Source: Saprospiraceae bacterium (GTDB lineage: Bacteria; Bacteroidota; Bacteroidia; Chitinophagales; Saprospiraceae). Taken from it: a DNA stretch of 64,000 nucleotides. Positions 1 through 10,700 of this stretch are shown piece after piece. Position 1 is the first letter of the stretch, and every line of letters begins with the position of its first letter. Location: positions 1 through 64,000 of the forward strand of contig BQJU01000001.1 of assembly GCA_021604865.1 (NCBI GenBank), in the 5' to 3' direction. The notes beneath the pieces were generated by a model that was given only the letters and a program-made list of their open reading frames with translations, ran no database searches and had not been told where the DNA came from. Both the position numbers and the translations under genes were made by a program.

Positions 1-1727
1 AAATGAGTTATCAGGAATTGGACATTCGGTCTACCCAATTGGCTCATCACCTACAAGAAAAAGGGGTCAATCCAGGCGACTTAGTCGGCATCTGCATGGA
101 TCGTGGAGGGGAAATGATTATTAGTCTGTTGGCCATTCTCAAAGCAGGAGCCGTTTATGTACCCATCGATCCGGAATATCCACAGGACAGAAAACAGTTC
201 ATGATTCAGGATGCTCAAATGTCGCATTTGCTTTGTAGCAACCCTGGTTTTAGTCGACTGTTTGAAGAAAAAGGACTACAAGTGATCATGGTAGATTTAG
301 CCGATGAGTTATTTGAAAAAGAAAACAAATTGCCCTTAGCGGTAAAGGTTACTGCTCAGGCACCAGCCTACCTGATGTATACCTCTGGTTCCCTTGGTCA
401 ACCCAAAGGCGTAATGATCAAACACCAGTCGATTGCCCGATTGTTGTTCAATGAAGAGTTTTCCTTTTTGAGCCCGCAGACGACCCTGTATCAATATGCG
501 CCCCTTGCCTTTGATGCCTCCACCTTTGAAATTTGGGGTGCCCTGCTGAAAGGCGGCAAGCTGGTGATCGCCAATCCGGGACAAAAGAGTCTCGAAGACC
601 TGCGCACCGATTTCGAAAACTACCAGATCAATACCGTATGGCTGACCGCAGGACTTTTCCATTTGGCGGCGGATACCTTGCCTGCACTATTTGCGCCAAT
701 CCGTTATCTGCTGGCTGGTGGGGATAGCATCCATCTGTCGAGTGTGGAACGGGTGATGAACCAACATAAGGAACTCACCTTTATCAATGGTTATGGGCCC
801 ACGGAGAGTACCACCTTTGCCGTGATCCGGCAAATAACGGATATTGACACCATTGATAAGGGACTCAATATTATTGGCCAACCGATTGGCAATACCAAGG
901 CCTATGTTCTAGCTCCGGAAAGTGACCAGCTATTACCGGTGGGTTGCCCTGGCGAGTTGTGTCTTTCTGGTCCCGGCCTGGCAGAGGGCTACCTAAACCA
1001 GCCGGAATTAAGCGCTCAGAAGTTTGTAGCCAATCCCTACGGAGAGGGTGCCTTTGCTCAGCTCTATCGCACCGGAGATCTGGTCCGGTGGCTTGAAGAT
1101 GGCAGTATTGAATTCCTGGGACGCATAGATAATCAAGTAAAAATCCGTGGCTATCGCATAGAATTGGGAGAAATAGAAACGATACTCAACGACAGTGCAC
1201 TGGTCCGCCAGGGGCTAGTATTGGCCAAAGATAGCACTATGGGCAAACGACTGGTGGCCTACATCATACCGGAAAAAGGTTATGAAAAAGAAAGCTTGTT
1301 GACCTATCTCAAGTCGAAGCTTCCGGAGTACATGATGCCTGCTTTATTTATAGAAATGAACGATTTTTCACTGACCGGGAATGGAAAGCTGGACCGCAAA
1401 GCTCTACCCGAACCCGACTTGTCAGAGCTGGTGACGACTGAATATATTGCCCCTCGTAATGAGGATGAAACCTTCCTTGTAGAGACCTGGAAAAATCTGT
1501 TGAACATTGAAAAGATTGGTATACATGATAATTTCTTTGAATTGGGGGGAAACTCGCTCCTCGCAACCCGATTAGTAGCAGAAATTCAGGATGCTTTTAA
1601 CCTTCGAATTCCGCTCAAGGTTGTTTTCGAATTTTCCACGATTGCTGAGATGGGACAATATATCCAGCTCATCAAAGAAAGTAGTGCTGAGGAAGACATG
1701 CACGATGAAGAAGTATTTGAACTGTAA
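1..1727 (+). CDS. Nonribosomal peptide synthetase, C-terminal A-T portion (5' end outside window)
   Basis: The frame is open to the window edge. The first Met in view (base 3) lies inside core motif A1 (MSYQEL), so the real start is upstream. Adenylation cores are in order: LKAGAVYVPID (A2), YTSGSLGQPKG (A3), FDAST (A4), NGYGPTE (A5), YRTGDL (A7), GRIDNQVKIRGYRIELGEIE (A8), NGKLDRKALP (A10 with its Lys). A carrier domain follows, with DNFFELGGNSLL carrying the phosphopantetheine Ser. Mapping on GrsA-A gives the ten-residue code DAFWLGGTFK, the valine type, so this module probably loads Val; that is inference. A3 has Leu where the family has Thr (SGSTG). The protein ends in an acidic tail (EEDMHDEEVFEL) just before a partner starting with a docking domain 23 bases on, so it probably hands its chain to that protein. 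No epimerisation domain is visible. Confidence 0.95.
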   Translation, partial: MSYQELDIRSTQLAHHLQEKGVNPGDLVGICMDRGGEMIISLLAILKAGAVYVPIDPEYPQDRKQFMIQDAQMSHLLCSNPGFSRLFEEKGLQVIMVDLADELFEKENKLPLAVKVTAQAPAYLMYTSGSLGQPKGVMIKHQSIARLLFNEEFSFLSPQTTLYQYAPLAFDASTFEIWGALLKGGKLVIANPGQKSLEDLRTDFENYQINTVWLTAGLFHLAADTLPALFAPIRYLLAGGDSIHLSSVERVMNQHKELTFINGYGPTESTTFAVIRQITDIDTIDKGLNIIGQPIGNTKAYVLAPESDQLLPVGCPGELCLSGPGLAEGYLNQPELSAQKFVANPYGEGAFAQLYRTGDLVRWLEDGSIEFLGRIDNQVKIRGYRIELGEIETILNDSALVRQGLVLAKDSTMGKRLVAYIIPEKGYEKESLLTYLKSKLPEYMMPALFIEMNDFSLTGNGKLDRKALPEPDLSELVTTEYIAPRNEDETFLVETWKNLLNIEKIGIHDNFFELGGNSLLATRLVAEIQDAFNLRIPLKVVFEFSTIAEMGQYIQLIKESSAEEDMHDEEVFEL

Positions 1728-1750
1728 GAGCACCCAAAACCTATTAGAAT

Positions 1751-4700
1751 ATGCAGACCAATAAGGACATTGTCAATCTATTGAATAAAGCTCAGCAAAG
1801 TGGAATCACCGTATTTAAGGAAGAACAAAAGCTGAAGTTTAAAGTAGCCAAGAATACCAAGGTCGATCCAGCGATTGTTGACCTGCTCAAAGCGCATAAA
1901 CAAAAAATTCTCGCTTTTTTAGGAGATGAAATAGGTGCTGTTAACACCATTAGAGGGCAAGAAGAACAAATTAGTGTCTTTGACAGAAAAAATGTTGACC
2001 AAATACCACTTTCCTTTACTCAGGAGCGGCTTTGGTTTATCGATAGACTCTCTGGAAGTAGCCATTATCACATTCCTTTCATGAAGGGTTTTGGTGAAGA
2101 TTTGCATGTCGAAACCCTGGAATATGCTTTAAAGACACTGATAAATAGGCATGAAGTATTACGGACTGTTATCCTGGAAAAAGAAGGGAGTGCTTTTCAG
2201 CAGGTTTTACCTAAAGACAAGTGGTATTTACATTGTCTTGAAATAGAAGATTCTGAAACGGAAGCAACATTAAATAACTGGATTACACAGGAAATTAGCA
2301 GGCCTTTTGATTTGGCCGCTGACCACATGCTACGGGCTACCCTTATTAAAAAAATGGATGGCCAATACTTATTGGTCATTGTGATCCATCATATTGCTTC
2401 AGATGGATGGTCCATGAATGTGATGACCCGGGAACTTCAGGAATTGTATCAATCAAAAATGGAAGGCCGGGCTCCTGCATTGAAACCTTTAACCATTCAA
2501 TATGCAGATTACGCCTTTTGGCAAAGAAATGATTTAATAGGCACCAAGCTGGAAGAAAAGCTGGCGTTTTGGGAGCATCATTTAAAGGGAGTAACGCCTT
2601 TGAGCCTTCCACTTGATTTTGCCAGACCTCGCATGCAAAGTTTTAAGGGCGCCAGTATAAGTTTTGGCATTGACAAAGAGACCACAAAACAGTTGAATAA
2701 CCTTTGTCAAACAGAAGAGGTTACACTTTTCATGCTTTTATTAACAGCTTTCAAAGTATTGCTCTATCGATATAGCGGAGGCCAGGAAGATATTTGTGTG
2801 GGAAGCCCGATTGCTAATAGGTCACAAAAGGCACTGGAAGATCTGATCGGTTTTTTTGTAAATACGATTGCTTTGCGTAGCCATTTGTCTGAAGAGCAAT
2901 CTTTTACAGAACTGCTTCATCGTGTAAAAACGACTACACTGGACGCCTACAAACACCAGGATACCCCATTTGAGAAAGTCGTGGATCGCATCACTATAAA
3001 GCGGGACAATAGTATGAACCCTTTGTTTCAAGTCGCATTTGTACTTCAAAATGTCCTTGATATATCCCAGACGGCTGTCCAACCAATAAACAAGGAAGAA
3101 AAACCGAGTAATTACCAAATTTCCAAGTTTGACTTGACCATGAGTGCCGCCGAAACACAACAGGGCCTACTGGTCAATATCGAATATTGTACGGATCTGT
3201 TTAAAGCATCCAGCATCTCCCAGATGGCTTCCCATTTTCAACAATTGCTGTCAGCTATCATCCAGACACCTCAAGCAAGTATAGGCACCCTAAATCTGTT
3301 GTCTGATACAGAACGTAAAACGCTACTGACGGATTTTAATGCGACGGAAGCACCCTATCCGGCGGATGAAGCAATCGTTGCCCAACTAAAGAAGCAGGTA
3401 GAAAAGAATCCCGATAATCCGGCCCTGATATTTCAAAACCAAACCCTTACTTTTCGACAATTCGATGAACAGTCCAACCAATTGGCTCAGTACTTAATAA
3501 AAAAAGGGGTACAATCCAATGATTGCGTCGGACTGTTAGCGTACCGGGGGTTTGATATGATCATTGGCATTTTTGGCATCTTGAAATGTGGCGCTACCTA
3601 TGTGCCCTTAAATATCGATTATCCCAGACAACGCCTTGAATTCATTCTCGAAGATGCAGGCATTGATAAAATCGTAATTACAGGGCAGGAAATCTTGGAT
3701 CAATCTGGACTCACTGGTTACGAATGCCTGAAAGTAAGTGATGCTGCTAAATCACCCAAGACGGCTCCCGACCGCGCCCTATCCGTACACACTCCGGCTT
3801 ATGTGATGTATACTTCTGGTACTACCGGAACGCCAAAGGGTACGCTGGTTAACCAAAAGAACATCCTAAAACTGGCTTACGAACAGGAAGGAATAGCCAT
3901 CTATCCTGAGGACCGGGTTTTACAGTGGTCTAATTATGCTTTCGATGGGTCAACCTATGACATATATAATGCTCTTTTAAATGGGGCCTGCCTTTGTCTG
4001 ATTACTGAAGCTGATGTTTCAAATGCTGATCGTTTATCAGAGATCATCCAGGAAAAGAACGTGACGGTTAGTTTTTTCACTTCGGCGTTATTCAATAGCC
4101 TTGTGGATTATGCCCCCGCAGCGTTAAAAGGTATGCGGAAGGTCCTGTTTGGAGGGGAGGCCGCCTCTGCTGTGCATGTCCGAAAGGCCTTGGAGATGTT
4201 GGGCCCAGACCGAGTTGTTAATGGTTATGGACCTACTGAGACGACCACTTTTGCCACCTTTTATTCCGTTCGGAATGCAGACAATAAATACATTCCCATT
4301 GGTCGACCACTTTCGAATACACAGGTATATATCGTGAATAAATCACAACAATTAGCGGGAATTGGTATTCCTGGTGAATTGTGGATTGCTGGAGAGGGCG
4401 TCTCGCTCGGATATTTAAACAGACCTGACCTGAATAATGAACGGTTTATTCCAAACCCTTTTTCAGGAAATGCCAATGGAAAATTATATAAAACTGGTGA
4501 CCTGGCACGTTGGATGCCAGATGGCAATATCGAATTCATTGGGCGGAAAGATGACCAGATTAAGATGCGTGGGTATAGAATTGAATTGGGCGAAATCGAA
4601 TCTATTCTGGGGGAATGCCCGTTGGTGCAACAAGGCGTCGTCTTGCTCCACCAGGACCAGCAGGGTAATAAACGACTTGTTGCATATATCGCACCAACAA

Positions 4701-7700
4701 AAAAAGGGTTAGATAAATCAGAAATTCAGTCCTTTTTAAGTCTGGAATTACCAGATTACATGGTGCCGTCACTGATTGTCGAACTAGAAGCCTTGCCCCT
4801 GACGACAAATGGGAAAGTCGATAAAAGAGCCTTGCCGGAACCGGATTCAGCTGAATTGATTGGGGAGGCATACCTAGCTCCGCGCAATGAGATAGAAATT
4901 CAATTGGTAAATATCTGGCAGGAATTACTCGACCTCCCCAAAGTAGGTGTACTGGATAATTTCTTTGAATTGGGTGGCCACTCTCTTTTGGCAATACGGG
5001 TGACTTCCGCGATTCGGAAATCTCTAGAAATCGAGCTTATCGTTGGAGATATATTTATGTATCCAACCATTGAAAAACTGGCTGCCTTTCTGGAAACGAA
5101 CCAAAACACCGCCGCTCTGCCGCCATTGATTCCTGGCCCGCGGCCCGCACGCATCCCGCTTTCCTATTCCCAGGAAAGGCTTTGGTTTATCGATCAGTTT
5201 GGTGGTAGTTTACAATACCATATTCCGGTGGTTTATGGGGTGAATAATGAGCTGGAAAAAGAAGTTCTGGAAAAAGCCCTTAAAACATTGATCAGCCGGC
5301 ATGAGATATTGCGTACGGTTATCCAATCGGAAGATGGAGAAGCCTATCAAAAAATCATACCAGCAGATGATTGGACCATGGAATACCATGAGAGTCCTGG
5401 ATTTAATTCGGATGCGGATAGTCAGGTATACATCGAAGCTATCGTAAATAAGCCCTTTGATCTATCCAATGATTATATGCTGCGGGCACATCTGGTGAAA
5501 TGTGGAGAGGAGGATCAACTTCTGATATTGGTTATACACCATATTGCTTCGGATGGTTGGTCCAATGGCATCCTGGTGAAAGAATTAATGGCACTTTTTG
5601 ATAATCCCCAAGGAAGCAATACATTGGAATTGCCCCCCTTATCCGTCCAATATGCGGATTATGCTATTTGGCAAAGGAATCACCTTTCCGGAGAATTTTT
5701 GAAGTCACAATTGGATTGGTGGCAACAATATTTGGCAGGGGCGTCTCCTCTTAATTTACCCCTTGATTTTCCACGTCCACCAATACAAAGTACCAATGGC
5801 GCAGTTGTCGGATTTCAAATTGAAAAGCCAATAAAAGATCAGCTTAATAAGCTCTCCCTTGATCATGGCGTCAGCTTGTTTATGACCTTATTATCAGCAT
5901 TTAAGGTCCTGCTGTATCGTTATAGTGAACAAACGGATATCTGTATTGGTACCCCCACGGCCAATCGGAACCAAAGGGAAGTGGAGTCCATGGTTGGCTT
6001 TTTTGTCAATACCTTGGCGTTGCGTAGTGATTTAAGTGGAAATCCCGAATTCACCTATTTGCTGGAACAGGTTAAAACCAATACACTAGTCGCTTTTTCC
6101 CACCAGGACGTGCCTTTTGAACAAATTGTTGAATGTGTGGAAAAAGAACGTAGCCTAGATAGAAATCCGATTTTCCAGGTCATGTTTGCTTTACAAAATA
6201 TCCCTGATAGTCCCGACCTGGAATTGGGACCGGCACAACTTTCCCAAAAATCTGCTGGTCGCCGATCTGCTCAATTTGATTTGACCTTTTCCATCGTTGA
6301 ATATGCTAGCGGGTTGCTTGTAGAAATTGAATATTGTAGCGATTTGTTTGCGGAATCTACTATTCAGAGGATGGCTGGCCACTTCCAGAATTTATTGGAG
6401 GCCATTGTCATAAATCCATCAATGCCTATTGGCCAGCTTACCTTGTTGAACGATCAGGAAAGACAGCAACTATTATTTGAATTCAACAATACTAAAAATC
6501 ATTACCCCAGAAATAAAACAGTTATTGATCTGTTTGAAGAACAGGTATTAAATCGCCCGAATGAGAAAGCATTAGGGTGCGAGGGACAAGTGTTGACTTA
6601 TCTCGAGTTGAATAAGAGAGCCAATCAACTGGCACACTACCTTATCGAAAAAGGCTTGAAACAAGAGGATTTGGTAGCGCTATGTGTAGACCGTTCGTTG
6701 GAAATGATCGTTGGTATATTGGGTATATTAAAAGCCGGATCAGCTTATATCCCCATTGATACCAATTATCCAGTTGACCGGATTGAATTCATCCTGGAAG
6801 ATACTAAAGCGCCATTTGTCATCAGTAAAAAACAATTGGGTGTTCTACCATCAAAGATGGAAGGAAAAACCTGCATTTTGCTGGATGAAGAAGTGCCATT
6901 CCTGCTCCAGGCTCCAGTTGAAAACGTATCAGTCGATGTAAGGCCCGATCATCTAGCTTATGTCATTTACACATCTGGGTCGACAGGAAAACCTAAAGGG
7001 ACCCTGATCAGTCATCAAAACCTGATGATGCGTTTGCAGGGAGAAGTTGAATTGTTGAAGGTTAATACATCTCTTAAATCCTGTTTGCTGACCAACTATG
7101 TTTTTGATGTATCGCTATTGGAAATATTTTTACCTCTTATTGTAGGTGGTTCTTTACAAATCCCCCATCACAACACCATTTTTGACTCCGATAAATTAAT
7201 ACAATTGTTAGTCAAAGAAGGGGTTACCCAAATTCAAAGCACACCCAGCTTTTTAACAAGCATAATGCATGCAATTGAAGGGCATCTGGCTAGCCAATTA
7301 AAACTGGAAATGATCTGTACCGGTGGCGAATCCTTAAATGGAGATTTGGTAAAAACCATCCGCGCCAAATTACCACAGGTACAATTGAACAATCATTATG
7401 GACCAACGGAAATTACGATTGATGCTATTGTATCGGAAAACGTAACTGCCTTCGAGCGAAATATCATCGGACGCCCGATTGCAAATACAGCGGCTTTTAT
7501 CGTTGATACCTCCCGCGAATTGGTACCTGTTGGTGTCATCGGTGAATTATTAATAGGTGGCGATGGTGTGTCGGAAGGATATTTGAATCGCCCGGAATTG
7601 ACACCAGAAAAGTTTATCCCCCATCCCTTTGACCCAACCTCCAGCTCGAAGGTATATTGTACCGGCGATTTGGCCCGCTGGCTACCAGATGGCACCATCG

Positions 7701-10700
7701 AATTTTTTGGCCGAAAAGACGATCAGGTGAAAATTCGCGGACACCGGGTAGAATTGGGTGAAATTGAAGCCATCCTGGCTGCATGTGATTTGGTAAATCA
7801 GTGCACCGTTCTGGTTAAGAAAAACACACAAAACGCCAAAAGCCTGATTGCGTATGTCATTCCCAAGGGTGCTTTTCTCAAGGAAGAGATTATTGCTTAT
7901 TTGAAGCCAATATTGCCTGATTACATGATTCCTGATTTGATCATTGAATTGGAAAAATTTCCATTGAATGCAAACGGAAAAATAGACAAACAACGATTAC
8001 CGGATCCCGATATTAACGCGTTGATGCAAGACGATTTTGTTGCGCCAAGCAACGATACGGAACATCAACTAGCAATTATCTGGAAGGAATTGTTGGGCTT
8101 AGAAAAAATCGGTATCCACAATAATTTCTTTGAGTTGGGAGGTCACTCATTGATGGCAATGCGAGTTGCTTCGGCCATTCGCAAAGAATTTGATGTGCAC
8201 CTGGAAATTAGAGAGCTATTTTTATCGCCCACGATCAGTGAACTAGCACAGAAGATTGAGCATTTGGAAATAGGCGGATCATTGCCACCCATAATTAAGG
8301 TAGAAAACAAGCCATCAAAAATACCCCTTTCCTACGCACAGGAAAGACTCTGGTTTATTGACCAGTTTGAAGGGAGTGTTCAGTACCACATGCCTACGGT
8401 TTTGCGCCTTAAAAAAGAGCTCAACAAAAACGCATTGGAACAAGCATTGCTTGCTTTGGTAGAACGCAATGAAATTCTTCGGACGGTTATCCGGTCAGAA
8501 AATGGCATCACCTTTCAGGAAATCATGCCCGCTGAATATTGGAAATTGGGATACACAGAAAGTGCCGGATTTGAAACGGATGCTCAATTGCGTGAAATAA
8601 TTACCTCCAAGGTTCAGCACCCCTTTGATCTATCCAATGATTATATGTTGCGGGCTCATTTGATCGCTTGTGCTGAAAATGATCATGTGCTGATTTTAGT
8701 CATGCATCATATCGCATCCGATGGATGGTCATTTTCCCTTTTGATTAGAGATCTGATGGAATTATACGAGGCAAAATTGAACAATAGAAATCCTGTTTTG
8801 CCGCCTTTAAAAATTCAATATGCAGATTATGCAATATGGCAGAGGGCTCATCTGAATGGTACAGTTTTGGAAGACCAACTACAATGGTGGGAGCAACAAT
8901 TGTCTGGCTTGGAACCCTTAAAATTGCCCACGGATTTCCCCCGGCCGACCAAACAAAGTACCACGGGTAGTAATATTGGGTTCTCTTTAGAGAAAGATAT
9001 GGCCAATGCTTTGAATAAACTTTCCCTACAGACAGGAACTACCTTGTTTATGACTTTGCTGGCGGCATTCAAAGTACTCTTGTACCGCTATAGCGGCCAG
9101 GAAGATATCTGCATAGGAACACCAGTAGCCAATCGGAACCAAAAAGAAGTAGAAGGCCTGGTGGGTTTCTTTGTGAATACCTTGGCGCTTCGAACAGACT
9201 TAAGCGGCAATCCGGGATTTTTGGAATTACTCAAAAGAGTCAAAACCACGTCTCTTTCTGCTTTTGCGTGTCAGGAAGTGCCATTTGAACGGATTGTAGA
9301 CCGGGTAGAGTCAAAGCGGGACCTGAGTCGGACGCCAGTATTTCAGGTAATGTTTGCCCTGCAAAACACCCCTGACTCACCTGCTTTGGAACTTGGAAAT
9401 ATTGATTTGTCTTTTGAATCTTCAGGAAGAAATACTTCCTTATATGATATCAATCTGTCCATTTCTGAAAATACGAAAGGCCTGGATATAGGAATTGATT
9501 ATTGTACAGACCTTTTCCGCGAAGAAACGATCAAACGCATGAGCCTGCATTTCCGGCAGTTGCTTCAAGCAATCATCGCCGATCCCAATCAGGCCATTGG
9601 GCAAATCAATATCCTCAACCGGGAAGAAGAACATATATTGCTACAGCAGTTCAATGATACTCAGGTCGAGTTCCCCCATCACCTAACCGTGGTGGATTTG
9701 ATTGATCAGCAAACCAGACGCACGCCTAACGCTACAGCCATTACATTTGAACAGCAGCGCCTTAGTTATGAACAGCTTGATCATAAGTCTAATCAACTGG
9801 CGCATTACCTCCGCAAAAATGGTGTTCAGACCGAATCACTTGTAGCCATTTGCCTGGACCGGTCACTGGAAATGATGATTGGTTTACTGGGTATACTCAA
9901 AGCGGGTGGAGCCTACGTACCCATTGACCCGGGTTATCCGGAAGAACGCATCAATTACATGTTACAGGATACCCAAACCCAATGGGTTATTACCTCCCAA
10001 AATATTGCAACGTCATGGGAGCAACTTCCGGAGGTACAGGTCATCGCTATCGATCGGGAATGGCCGGTTATCAGCCAGCAACCGTCGGATAAACCCAATG
10101 TTAAACTTGACGCAAAAGACCTGATGTATATCATTTATACTTCCGGATCTACTGGCAACCCGAAAGGAGTCATGAATCAGCATGAAGGGGTTATGAATCG
10201 ATTGTTTTGGGGGCAGCAACGTTATGCATTGAACCCGGAAAAAGATGTCGTACTGCAAAAAACCACTTTCTGTTTTGATGTCTCTGTATGGGAATTGTTC
10301 TGGCCATTAATTAGTGGTGCCAGGCTGGTCTTTGCAACACCCGATGGACAAAAGAATAGCAGTTACCTGAAAAACATCATCAACCAGGAAAATATTACGA
10401 TCATCCATTTTGTACCCTCTATGCTGGAGGTTTTTTTGCTAGACATTCAGGCTGATGAATGTCCGAGTCTTCAGCGGGTATTTTGTAGTGGCGAAGCCCT
10501 TAAAGCTAGCCAGGCCAAACGCTTTCGCCAATTGTTGCCGGACGTGGAATTGCATAACCTCTACGGTCCTACAGAGGCCGCCATTGAGGTTACCTTTTGG
10601 GAGGCCGTTGTTGGCAAACAGGTTCCAAATCGTATTCCTATAGGTAAACCAACTGCCAATACCCAAATGTATATACTCAATGCATCGGGGATGCCCTCGC

